A DNA stretch of 64,000 nt. Source: Bacteroidales bacterium. GTDB lineage: Bacteria; Bacteroidota; Bacteroidia; Bacteroidales; UBA6680. The translations under genes and the position numbers were made by a program. Below are positions 9,787 through 18,061 of the stretch, piece after piece. The notes under the pieces were generated by a model. The model worked only from the letters and a program-made list of their open reading frames with translations, did no database searches and was not told the DNA's origin. The stretch's first letter is position 1. Each line of letters opens with the position of its first letter. The stretch covers positions 1 to 64,000 of the forward strand of contig JAOARD010000014.1 of NCBI GenBank assembly GCA_025210735.1, read 5' to 3'.

Positions 9787-9840
9787 CTGTTTATATTTGT
9801 TTTTCATTTGTCAGATGGAACACCGCATAATAATCATCTT
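9784..9840 (-). promoter_or_regulatory. Leader element with short upstream ORF and start-codon hairpin (copy 3)
   Basis: Coding-strand order: AAGATGATTATTATGC, CCATCTG, an A-rich stretch, then CAGATG containing the ugd start. CATCTG can pair with CAGATG and would close the start codon in a stem. The upstream ORF encodes eight residues (MIIMRCSI, then TGA), ending 33 nt before the start codon. It matches the 2182-2238 element without gaps (about 43 of 57 positions). Confidence 0.5.
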
Positions 9841-10176
9841 CGTGTGTGAATGACCATTCTCATGCTTCGTTTCATCTGTTTTACTTTTTATATTATTATA
9901 ATAATCAATAATAAAACACCAGTTGCCAGTGTGTTATTTCACCTAATGTTTATATGGCGAAAATAGCGTTCTGATATCGGTAACCACAAATATACATTTT
10001 ATGTATTAATATAAATAGTTTTAATGTTTAATAAAATATTTTGTAATTGGTCAAAAATCAGTGTATTGAAATGTAAAAAATGGAAACAATAGTTTGCTAT
10101 AATGTAATTAAATAGTACTTTTGCACCCAGTTTATATAATATAAAGTCTAACATATTAATTTTTAAAAATTTAACC
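9808..10176. other. Divergent intergenic region between ugd and rpsA
   Basis: 369 bp without a supported gene. It holds the strong rpsA promoter near 10093-10123. On the minus strand a -7-like TATATTTG lies at 9987-9994 and would give a leader of roughly 180-200 nt for ugd; no matching -33 box is at the right distance, so this second promoter is uncertain. No RNA gene or riboswitch was recognised. Confidence 0.6.
10093..10123 (+). promoter_or_regulatory. Bacteroidota-type promoter of rpsA
   Basis: TTTG at 10093-10096, a 19-bp spacer, then TACTTTTG at 10116-10123. This is an exact match to the -33/-7 consensus (TTTG, TAnnTTTG) of Bacteroidota. It gives a leader of about 45 nt before the S1 start codon. 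Confidence 0.85.
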
Positions 10177-12003
10177 ATGGCAGAGAACAAAGAAATGTCT
10201 CAAGAAGAATTAAAAAAAGGGGTTCAGCATTTAGAGCCACAATCAGATTTTGATTGGGATAGTTACGCTAAAGGTGAAGTTTATTCAGCAGATAAAAAAG
10301 CTGAGTATGAGAATCAGTACAACGAAACACTATCTACCGTTGTTGAGAACGAAGTTATTGATGGAGTTGTAGTATCATTAAACAAAAGAGAAGTTGTAAT
10401 CAACATTGGTTACAAATCAGAAGGTGTTGTTGGATTAAACGAGTTCCGTTACAATCCAGAACTAAAGGTTGGTGATTCAGTAGAGGTTTACGTAGAGAGC
10501 ACAGAGGACAAAAAAGGTCAGCTTGTACTTTCACACAAAAAAGCAAGAGCTTTACGTTCTTGGGATCGTGTTAATGAGTCTCTTGAGAAAGAAGAAATCA
10601 TTAAGGGATACATCAAGTGTCGTACTAAAGGTGGTATGATTGTAGATGTATTTGGAATTGAGGCGTTCCTACCAGGATCGCAAATTGATGTTAAGCCAAT
10701 CCGTGACTACGATGTTTACGTTGGTAAAACTATGGAATTCAAGGTTGTTAAGATTAACCACGAATTTAAGAACGTTGTTGTTTCGCATAAGGCTCTTATT
10801 GAGGCTGAGCTTGAGCAGCAGAAGAAAGATATTATTGCAAAACTTGAAAAAGGACAGGTACTTGAAGGTACTGTTAAAAATATTACTTCATACGGAGTAT
10901 TCATCGACCTTGGTGGCGTAGATGGTCTTATCCATATTACAGATCTATCATGGGGTCGTGTATCACATCCAGAGGAGATTGTTCAGTTAGATCAGAAACT
11001 GAATGTTGTAATCCTTGACTTTGATGACGATAAGAAGCGTATTGCTCTTGGTCTTAAGCAGCTTACTCCACATCCATGGGATTCACTTGATTCTAACCTT
11101 TCTGTTGGAGATAAGGTATCAGGTAAGGTTGTTGTTATGGCTGATTACGGTGCATTTGTTGAAATCGCAGCAGGTGTTGAGGGTCTTATCCACGTTTCAG
11201 AGATGTCTTGGTCACAGCACCTACGCAGTGCACAGGAGTTCTTGAAAGTAGGAGATACTGTAGAGGCTCAGATTCTTACTCTAGACAGAGAAGAGCGTAA
11301 GATGTCACTTGGTATTAAGCAACTTAAAGCTGATCCATGGGAGAAGATTGAAGAGGGTTACGCAGTTGGAACTAAGCACACTGCTAAGGTTCGTAACTTC
11401 ACTAACTTTGGTGTTTTTGTTGAGATCGAAGAGGGTGTTGACGGACTTATCCACATCTCTGACCTATCATGGACTAAGAAAATTAAGCACCCAGCTGAGT
11501 TTACTCAGATAGGAGCTGATATCGAGGTTGTTGTTCTTGAGATCGACAAAGATAACCGTCGTCTAAGCCTAGGACACAAGCAACTTGAGGAGAACCCATG
11601 GGATGTATTCGAGACATTATTCAACGTAGGATCAATCCACGAAGGAACAATTATCGATATGTCTGAGAAAGGTGCAATTGTTGCTCTTCCTTATGGTGTT
11701 GAAGGTTTCGCTACTCCAAAGCACCTTGTAAAAGAGGAAGGATCTTCAGCTAAAGCAGATGAGAAACTACAATTCAAAGTAATTGAGTTTAACAAGTCAG
11801 CTAAGAAGATCATCGTTTCACACAGCCGTGTATTCGAGGATGTTAAGAGAGCTGCTGATTCTGCAGAGCGTAAAGAGAGTTCAGATAATACAAAAAAGGT
11901 AGTTAAAAAGTTGAAATCAAACATGGAAAAGACTACTTTAGGTGATATTTCTGATCTAGCTGCTCTTAAGGACCAGATGGAGAAGGATGAAAAAGGAGAG
12001 TAG
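10177..12003 (+). CDS. rpsA: 30S ribosomal protein S1
   Basis: A 608-residue protein built of six S1 (OB-fold) RNA-binding repeats, seen for example as GVVVSLNKREVVINIGYKSEG, GTVKNITSYGVFIDLGGVDG, GKVVVMADYGAFVEIAAGVEG and AKVRNFTNFGVFVEIEEGVDG, each followed by GLIHI/V-S/TD-like segments. S1 binds mRNA on the small ribosomal subunit and is important for translation initiation, particularly with unstructured leaders. The acidic N-terminus (about 50 residues) and lysine-rich C-terminus are typical of Bacteroidota S1. Its codon use is more GC-rich at third positions (GAG, AAG, CTT) than the accessory genes, consistent with high expression. It has its own strong promoter. Confidence 0.97.
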   Translation: MAENKEMSQEELKKGVQHLEPQSDFDWDSYAKGEVYSADKKAEYENQYNETLSTVVENEVIDGVVVSLNKREVVINIGYKSEGVVGLNEFRYNPELKVGDSVEVYVESTEDKKGQLVLSHKKARALRSWDRVNESLEKEEIIKGYIKCRTKGGMIVDVFGIEAFLPGSQIDVKPIRDYDVYVGKTMEFKVVKINHEFKNVVVSHKALIEAELEQQKKDIIAKLEKGQVLEGTVKNITSYGVFIDLGGVDGLIHITDLSWGRVSHPEEIVQLDQKLNVVILDFDDDKKRIALGLKQLTPHPWDSLDSNLSVGDKVSGKVVVMADYGAFVEIAAGVEGLIHVSEMSWSQHLRSAQEFLKVGDTVEAQILTLDREERKMSLGIKQLKADPWEKIEEGYAVGTKHTAKVRNFTNFGVFVEIEEGVDGLIHISDLSWTKKIKHPAEFTQIGADIEVVVLEIDKDNRRLSLGHKQLEENPWDVFETLFNVGSIHEGTIIDMSEKGAIVALPYGVEGFATPKHLVKEEGSSAKADEKLQFKVIEFNKSAKKIIVSHSRVFEDVKRAADSAERKESSDNTKKVVKKLKSNMEKTTLGDISDLAALKDQMEKDEKGE

Positions 12004-12023
12004 TAATTAATTTCTTTTTCCGT

Positions 12024-12380
12024 ATGGGTTTTAATATTGATAAAAACGATAACTTTACAATAGTCTCGGCTAACGAGGAAAAACTTGATACAAACAATGC
12101 TCCGACACTTAAGTCGGAGCTGGTTTTGGTTTCAGGGAATGGTGAACGCAATATAATACTTGATATTAGTAAATGTCAGTATTGCGATTCGTCAGGTTTG
12201 AGTGCTATTCTGGTAGGTAACAGATTGTGTAAAAATGCTAATGGAACGTTTGTTCTTTGTGGTCTTACAGAGGCTGTTGACAGACTGATTACTATATCGC
12301 AATTAGATACAGTTCTGAATATTGCTTACTCAACAGAAGAAGCTATTGATATTATTAATAAGGAAGAGGAAAAATTATAA
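12024..12380 (+). CDS. STAS-domain anti-sigma factor antagonist-like protein
   Basis: A 118-residue single STAS domain. The segment ILDISKCQYCDSSGLSAILVGNRL contains the conserved DSSGLS loop whose Ser is the usual phosphorylation site in SpoIIAA/RsbV-type antagonists. It likely takes part in partner switching with a serine kinase and a PP2C phosphatase; a SpoIIE-type phosphatase and SiaB/SiaC proteins are encoded within the next 15 kb, but no direct link is shown. Its stop codon is immediately followed by the ATG of the RNase Z gene. Confidence 0.85.
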   Translation: MGFNIDKNDNFTIVSANEEKLDTNNAPTLKSELVLVSGNGERNIILDISKCQYCDSSGLSAILVGNRLCKNANGTFVLCGLTEAVDRLITISQLDTVLNIAYSTEEAIDIINKEEEKL

Positions 12381-13292
12381 ATGTCTTTTTTTGTGACAAT
12401 TCTAGGTAGTGCATCTGCATTACCTACAAAAAATAGATTCACAACCGCTCAGGTATTAAACGTACAGGAGCGGTTTTTTTTGATAGATTGTGGTGAGGGA
12501 ACTCAGATACAGTTGCGTAAGGCTAAGGTGAAATTTCTTAAGATTAACCATATATTTATTAGCCATATGCATGGTGACCATATGTTTGGGTTGCCCGGAT
12601 TAATCTCTACATTTAGTCTGTTGGGCAGAAAGAACCCATTGTATATCCATGCACATAAAGATATGCGTAGGGTAATGGGAAATTATCTTGGATATTTTGA
12701 GAAGAACTTGCAGTTTGATATTGTTTATCACGATCTGGATTATAACGAGCCAAAGGTTGTTTTTGAGGATGCTAAGGTTGAGGTTATGTCAGTACCGCTT
12801 AAGCACAGAATTCCAACATGCGGATTTATTGTAAAGGAAAAACCTTTACCACCACATCTGAATATGGATATGATTGAGACATATTCTGTTCCGGGACCAC
12901 AACGTGGGCTTATTAAAGCAGGCAGAGACTACACATTACCTTCTGGAGAGGTTATACCTAACTCAAAGCTTACAATACCTGCAAGAGAGCCTAAAAAGTA
13001 CGTTTATTGCAGTGATACTGCCTACTCTGAGAAGTATATTGATTATGTACGTGGGGCTGATCTGTTGTATCATGAAACAACTTTTTTGCATGAGGATTTA
13101 AAGATGGCAAAGAAGACCGGACACTCAACAACATTGCAGGCAGCTAAATTTGCAAAGCTTACCGGAGTAAAACATCTGGCTATAGGACACTACTCGTCTC
13201 GTTATAAGGATATGAGAAAGTTTGTTGATGAAACAAAGAGTGTTTTTGAACCTGTTTCAGAGGCAAAAGAGATGAAGGTGTATGAGATATAG
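12381..13292 (+). CDS. rnz: Ribonuclease Z
   Basis: A 303-residue metallo-beta-lactamase-fold endonuclease that trims the 3' trailer of tRNA precursors. The zinc-binding motif HMHGDH lies at residues 62-67, further His/Asp ligands appear in YCSDTAYSE and in the C-terminal AIGHYSSRY segment, and the N-terminus has the family signature LGSASALPTKNR. The length matches bacterial RNase Z. It directly abuts the STAS gene (0 bp spacing), so the two are likely cotranscribed. Confidence 0.95.
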   Translation: MSFFVTILGSASALPTKNRFTTAQVLNVQERFFLIDCGEGTQIQLRKAKVKFLKINHIFISHMHGDHMFGLPGLISTFSLLGRKNPLYIHAHKDMRRVMGNYLGYFEKNLQFDIVYHDLDYNEPKVVFEDAKVEVMSVPLKHRIPTCGFIVKEKPLPPHLNMDMIETYSVPGPQRGLIKAGRDYTLPSGEVIPNSKLTIPAREPKKYVYCSDTAYSEKYIDYVRGADLLYHETTFLHEDLKMAKKTGHSTTLQAAKFAKLTGVKHLAIGHYSSRYKDMRKFVDETKSVFEPVSEAKEMKVYEI

Positions 13293-13327
13293 TTATATGT
13301 TATTTATATAACTATCTTGTTTTTATC
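13289..13327 (+). terminator. AT-rich hairpin terminator after rnz
   Basis: ATAGTTATAT and ATATAACTAT form a 10-bp stem with a 7-nt loop spanning the rnz stop codon, followed by CTTGTTTTTAT. The low GC content makes it a weaker terminator than others in the window. Confidence 0.45.
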
Positions 13328-13560
13328 TGTAAATTTCTGAATACCTTCTTTTAAAACTACTTATGTATATCTGTTGCTGTATATATGCTTGTTTCTGTAT
13401 ATTAGAACCATCTTTAGCATGTTAATTATCAGTTATTAGTGTTGTAAATGTGTAATAGTATAATGCACACAATACAAAAAGTACCTTCTGTAAAAAAATA
13501 GAAGATATTTTGAATAATTTGATTAATTTTGAATCCCAAAATAACTAATACAACACACCT

Positions 13561-15090
13561 ATGTTGGAAAAGATAGTAATTCTTGATTTTGGGTCTCAGT
13601 ACACACAGTTAATTGCCAGACGTATTCGTGAGATAAATGTTTATTGTGAGATTTATCCTTTTAATAAAGATTTAGATCTTGACGAGACAGTAAAAGGAGT
13701 TATCCTTTCAGGTAGTCCGTTTTCAGTAAGAGATGAGAACGCTCCAATACCGGATTTATCTAAGATAAAAGGTAAATATCCTCTTTTAGGAGTTTGTTAC
13801 GGAGCGCAGCACTTAGCGCATAGTTTTGGTGGTGAAGTAATGCCTTCAGACAAGAGAGAGTATGGAAGAGCTAATCTTCAGTATGTAGACAACTCATGCC
13901 CTATGTTTAAAGGGGTATCAGCTGACTCACAGGTGTGGATGTCGCATGGCGATACAATAGCAAAAATACCGGATAGTTATAAGATTACAGCAAGTACAAA
14001 GGATGTTAAAATTGCTGCTTATCAGATTGAAGGAGAAACAACATATGCACTTCAGTTTCATCCTGAGGTATATCACTCATTAGAGGGAAAGCAGATACTA
14101 AACAATTTTGTAGTAGATATCTGTGGATGTTCTCAGAACTGGACTCCTGATTCGTTTGCAGAGACTACAGTTGAGAAGTTGAAGCAACAGATAGGAGAAG
14201 AGAAGGTTGTTCTTGGATTATCAGGAGGTGTTGACTCTACAGTTGCAGCTGTACTTCTGAACAGAGCTATTGGCGATAACCTTACATGTATCTTTGTAGA
14301 TAATGGTCTGCTAAGAAAGGACGAATTTGAATCTGTTCTTGATTCGTATCAGCATATGGGACTTAATGTTATTGGTGTTGATGCTAAGAAGCAATTTCTT
14401 GATGCTCTTGCCGGATTAAGTGATCCTGAGAAGAAGAGAAAAGCTATTGGTAAGGTATTTATTGATGTATTTGATGCAGAAGCAAAGAAGATAAAGAATG
14501 CTAAATGGCTTGGTCAGGGTACTATTTATCCTGATGTAATTGAGTCGGTTTCTGTAAACGGACCATCAGTTACAATTAAATCTCATCATAACGTTGGTGG
14601 ATTACCTGAGAAGATGAATCTTAAGATTGTTGAGCCACTAAATCTGTTATTTAAAGATGAGGTACGTAGAGTTGGAAAAGCACTTGGTATCAGAGATTCG
14701 TTGTTGCAACGTCATCCATTTCCGGGACCAGGATTAGCAATACGTATACTTGGTGATATAACTGAAGATAAAATAAAGATACTTCAGGAGGCTGATGCTA
14801 TATTTATAAATGGGCTAAAGGAAGATGGTCTGTATAATGATGTATGGCAGGCGGGAGTTATTTTACTTCCTGTACAATCTGTTGGTGTAATGGGCGATGA
14901 GCGTACGTATGAGAACTGTGTTGCTCTTAGAGCTGTACAATCAACTGACGGCATGACTGCTGACTGGGTTCATCTACCATATGAATTTTTAGCAAAAATA
15001 TCTAATAAAATAATTAACCAGGTTAAAGGTATTAACAGAGTGGTATATGATATTAGTTCTAAGCCACCTGCAACAATTGAGTGGGAATAA
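13561..15090 (+). CDS. guaA: GMP synthase (glutamine-hydrolysing)
   Basis: A 509-residue bifunctional enzyme that aminates XMP to GMP in purine synthesis. The N-terminal class I glutamine amidotransferase domain has Cys79 in GVCYGAQ and the QFHPEVYHS segment with the catalytic His/Glu. The synthetase domain has the PP-loop SGGVDS at 221-226, and the C-terminal dimerisation domain ends KPPATIEWE, as expected for the family. The gene is monocistronic with its own terminator. The 268-bp upstream gap contains a -7-like TAATTTTG at 13524-13531 without a good -33 box. Confidence 0.97.
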   Translation: MLEKIVILDFGSQYTQLIARRIREINVYCEIYPFNKDLDLDETVKGVILSGSPFSVRDENAPIPDLSKIKGKYPLLGVCYGAQHLAHSFGGEVMPSDKREYGRANLQYVDNSCPMFKGVSADSQVWMSHGDTIAKIPDSYKITASTKDVKIAAYQIEGETTYALQFHPEVYHSLEGKQILNNFVVDICGCSQNWTPDSFAETTVEKLKQQIGEEKVVLGLSGGVDSTVAAVLLNRAIGDNLTCIFVDNGLLRKDEFESVLDSYQHMGLNVIGVDAKKQFLDALAGLSDPEKKRKAIGKVFIDVFDAEAKKIKNAKWLGQGTIYPDVIESVSVNGPSVTIKSHHNVGGLPEKMNLKIVEPLNLLFKDEVRRVGKALGIRDSLLQRHPFPGPGLAIRILGDITEDKIKILQEADAIFINGLKEDGLYNDVWQAGVILLPVQSVGVMGDERTYENCVALRAVQSTDGMTADWVHLPYEFLAKISNKIINQVKGINRVVYDISSKPPATIEWE

Positions 15091-15111
15091 AACAGTACAA
15101 CAATATTTGAT

Positions 15112-15142
15112 AATAAGCCGACATTTGTCGGCTTATTTTTTT
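15112..15142 (+). terminator. Intrinsic terminator of guaA
   Basis: AATAAGCCGAC / GTCGGCTTATT stem of 11 bp with an ATTT loop followed by a run of T. Starts about 20 bp past the guaA stop. Confidence 0.9.
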
Positions 15143-15366
15143 ATAAAGTGTAACCAAAGTATTTACCTGACGTAAGCATATAAAGCTCGGTTGTTCTTAC
15201 TTATTTATTTGTAGTCTGAGCAAAAGAGATATTAGTATAGCTGTTTGTATTGCAGATACTATTTGTAAAGTATGATCGTGTACAGCTCTATTAATTACTT
15301 AAATATAATTATCGCGAGGAGATAATTGTAAGTATACAGAACATAAAAAATGAAAGCAGACGTTGT

Positions 15367-16959
15367 ATGAAAAGAATCTTGTTGTTTTTAATCGCACTAT
15401 TTGTACTGGCAACCACGTTAAAATCTCAGGATGATGAGTTTTATCTTCATTCGTTAAAGATGAACAGGGCATTGTATTATCTTAAAAATCTTTATGTTGA
15501 TTCAGTGAAAACCAAGGATATTGTTGAGACTGGTTTAAAGAGGATAATAGAGAGCCTTGATCCGCACTCAACCTATATTTCGGCTGAGGATGTGCAGGAT
15601 ATTACAGAACAGCTTGACGGAGAGTTTGAGGGTATTGGTATTCAGTTTGAGGTTTACCGGGATACGTTATTAGTTCTGTCTACAATTACCGGAGGACCAT
15701 CTGCAAAAGCAGGTCTTAAAGCGGGCGACAGAATTGTTAAGATAGAGGGTGAAAATATAGCGAATATTGAGATAACAGATTCGCAGATAATGAGTCTGCT
15801 AAAAGGGGAGAAGGGATCGATAGTAAATGTAACGGTATACAGAAAAGGGGAACTTATAGATTTTTGTATAATACGTGATACAATACCAATTTTTAGTGTT
15901 GAGGCATCGTACAGAGTAGATGATAATACCTGTTACATACGGCTTAACAGGTTTGCAAAGACATCATATAATGAGTTTATGAAGGCTCTTAATGAATTGG
16001 GAAATACCAGAAATATAATACTTGATCTGCGTGGTAATGTTGGTGGTTATATGGATATAGCTATATCAATTCTTAATGAAATTTTACCACATAAATCGTT
16101 GTTGGTATATACAGAAGGAACACACTCTTCTAAAAAGGAGTATGTAGCGGATAAGGAGAGTGGAAAGTTAAGAGGGTCAAGAGTTGTTGTACTTATTGAC
16201 GAAGGTTCTGCATCGGCGAGTGAGATTATATCCGGAGCAGTTCAGGATTGGGACAGAGGTGTTATTGTTGGGCGCAGATCGTTTGGTAAAGGATTGGTTC
16301 AGAATGCTTACCTATTACCAGATGGTTCTGTAATAAGAATTACTACATCGCGTTATTATACCCCAACCGGACGATTGATTCAGAAACCTTATAAAAAGGG
16401 AGTAGATGTATATAAAAATGAGATCAGCGAAAGGTATAGGAATGGAGAATTTAGCACAAAAGATAGCATACATTTTGATGAGGATTTAAAGTTTAAGACA
16501 CTTAAATCGAGAAGAACGGTATATGGTGGCGGTGGTATAATGCCTGATATATTTGTGCCTATTGATACCTCTACCTACTCAGATTATTACAGAGATCTGC
16601 TAAGTAAAAGTGTTATAAATGATTTTGTATTGAAATATGTTGATGATAACCGGATTAAGTTGCATAAATCTTATTACTCAATAAAGAATTTTTCTGAGGA
16701 GTTTGAGATAGATTCAAAATTTATGAAAGAGTTTATAAACTTTGCTGAGTCGTATGGTGTTAATTATAATAAAAACGATTATGCAACATCTGAAAATGAA
16801 ATACGACTTATATTAAAGGCTCTGATAGCACGTGATTTATGGGATACATCAGCTTATTTCTTTATTACAAATAACGATAATAAAGTATTTAAAAAAGCTG
16901 TAAGTATAATAAATGGAGATGAATATAACCGGATTTTAGTAGGATCTTTAGTGAAATAA
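15367..16959 (+). CDS. S41-family C-terminal processing protease (CtpA-like)
   Basis: A 530-residue exported serine protease with a signal peptide ending KSQ (residue 21). A PDZ domain lies at about 85-180 and the S41 catalytic domain follows. The SASASE motif (281-286) holds the catalytic Ser, and Lys308 in SFGKGLVQ is the general base. LDLRGNVGGY and TPTGRLIQKPY are further family signatures. It likely trims periplasmic or outer-membrane proteins. The C-terminal 120 residues beyond the catalytic core are less conserved. It stands alone between guaA and siaB, with 276 bp upstream in which no clear promoter was found. Confidence 0.93.
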   Translation: MKRILLFLIALFVLATTLKSQDDEFYLHSLKMNRALYYLKNLYVDSVKTKDIVETGLKRIIESLDPHSTYISAEDVQDITEQLDGEFEGIGIQFEVYRDTLLVLSTITGGPSAKAGLKAGDRIVKIEGENIANIEITDSQIMSLLKGEKGSIVNVTVYRKGELIDFCIIRDTIPIFSVEASYRVDDNTCYIRLNRFAKTSYNEFMKALNELGNTRNIILDLRGNVGGYMDIAISILNEILPHKSLLVYTEGTHSSKKEYVADKESGKLRGSRVVVLIDEGSASASEIISGAVQDWDRGVIVGRRSFGKGLVQNAYLLPDGSVIRITTSRYYTPTGRLIQKPYKKGVDVYKNEISERYRNGEFSTKDSIHFDEDLKFKTLKSRRTVYGGGGIMPDIFVPIDTSTYSDYYRDLLSKSVINDFVLKYVDDNRIKLHKSYYSIKNFSEEFEIDSKFMKEFINFAESYGVNYNKNDYATSENEIRLILKALIARDLWDTSAYFFITNNDNKVFKKAVSIINGDEYNRILVGSLVK

Positions 16960-17073
16960 AACTGAAATAAGCTGTTTTTTATAAAAAACTTATATCTAAT
17001 TCGTTTACACTATTGTATGGCAAATATAGTTTTTCTAAATTTAGGAATGGTTTTGAAAGTAAAATAGATAGAG

Positions 17074-17625
17074 TTGAATCGTTATTATGAAGATATGATA
17101 AAAGGAGATGTTCTTTTGGCTTTTAAGGGAGACATCACTTCTGACATACTATCAAACACTCTTAATATAATTGAGTGTAAGTTAGATAGGTTGTCTGTAA
17201 AATCTTCTGTAAAGAAGAGAATCTATCATGTATTGGTTGAGAGTTTACAGAATCTGTATCATCATGTTGACCAACCCAGAAACATTGAAGGTATTTCAGA
17301 AAATGAGCGTTTTGGTTGTTATATGTTGTCGATGTTAGAAAATAAAGTATTAATTTCGACAGCAAATTTTGTACAGAAGGATAAAAAAAGAGATCTTGAG
17401 AACAGGATAAGAGAGATAAATTCTGCTACAAAAGAGGAGCTAAAGCTAAAATATAAAGAGATTTTAAATAATCAGTCGTTTTCTGAAAAAGGCGGAGGGG
17501 GATTAGGCCTGATGGATATAGCGCGTAAGACGGGTAATAAACTCGATTACGATTTCTCTTCTGTGAATGATGACTATTACTTTTTTAGATTAGACGTTTT
17601 TGTTAATAAAGAATTAAATACATAA
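17074..17625 (+). CDS. siaB: SiaB-family protein kinase
   Basis: A 183-residue protein with a histidine-kinase-like ATPase fold, similar to SiaB (DUF6272). In Pseudomonas SiaB phosphorylates SiaC. A glycine-rich ATP-lid motif GGGGLGLMDIARK lies near residues 147-159 and an N-box-like helix ESLQNLYHH near 51. The frame is open only four codons upstream of a TTG at 17074, so TTG is the most likely start; the next in-frame ATG (17095) would remove seven residues. It is followed after 5 bp by the SiaC-family gene, as in other bacteria. Confidence 0.85.
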   Translation: MNRYYEDMIKGDVLLAFKGDITSDILSNTLNIIECKLDRLSVKSSVKKRIYHVLVESLQNLYHHVDQPRNIEGISENERFGCYMLSMLENKVLISTANFVQKDKKRDLENRIREINSATKEELKLKYKEILNNQSFSEKGGGGLGLMDIARKTGNKLDYDFSSVNDDYYFFRLDVFVNKELNT

Positions 17626-17630
17626 GATTT

Positions 17631-18011
17631 ATGGAAACAGTTTCTATAGAAGGTACACCTAAGACACCAGCCATAACTATGGATCCGCAAAAAGGATTGA
17701 TTGAAATAAAAGGGCGTTCAATACCAGAGAATTCTATTGAGTTCTATAAGCCTGTTGTTGACTGGTTAGATAAATACGAGAAGGAACCTCATGAAATTAC
17801 AACAGTTAATATGCAGTTGGAGTATTTTAATACCAGCTCTTCTAAATGTATATTAGATGTTTTTAAGAAATTAGAAGCTATAAAGAAGGCAAGACACGAT
17901 GTGGTCATTAACTGGTACTACGAAGAGGATGATGAGGATATGTTGGAGGCTGGAGAGGATTATGAATCTATTATCCGTATACCATTCAAGATGATTGAGA
18001 TAGTTGATTAA
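17631..18011 (+). CDS. siaC: SiaC-family regulatory phosphoprotein (DUF1987)
   Basis: A 126-residue protein with the DUF1987/SiaC signature YFNTSSSKCILDVF; the Thr in NTSS is the site phosphorylated by SiaB in the characterised Pseudomonas system. Near the N-terminus KGLIEIKGRSIPEN is also typical. In Pseudomonas unphosphorylated SiaC activates the diguanylate cyclase SiaD; no GGDEF protein is encoded in this window, so the target here is unknown. It lies 5 bp downstream of the SiaB-family gene, and a terminator follows directly. Confidence 0.88.
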   Translation: METVSIEGTPKTPAITMDPQKGLIEIKGRSIPENSIEFYKPVVDWLDKYEKEPHEITTVNMQLEYFNTSSSKCILDVFKKLEAIKKARHDVVINWYYEEDDEDMLEAGEDYESIIRIPFKMIEIVD

Positions 18012-18034
18012 TTCTATATATTATAGTATTGCTT

Positions 18035-18061
18035 AAAAGCTGCCAATATCTGGCAGCTTTT
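18035..18061. terminator. Bidirectional terminator between convergent genes
   Basis: AAAAGCTGCCA / TGGCAGCTTTT, an 11-bp stem with a 5-nt loop, flanked by A and T runs. It ends the siaBC transcript and overlaps the stop codon of the ABC transporter gene on the other strand. Confidence 0.85.

Noticed and set aside
13293..13560. Purine riboswitch upstream of guaA
   Set aside because: No conserved purine-aptamer core or paired loops could be found; the region is simply AT-rich.
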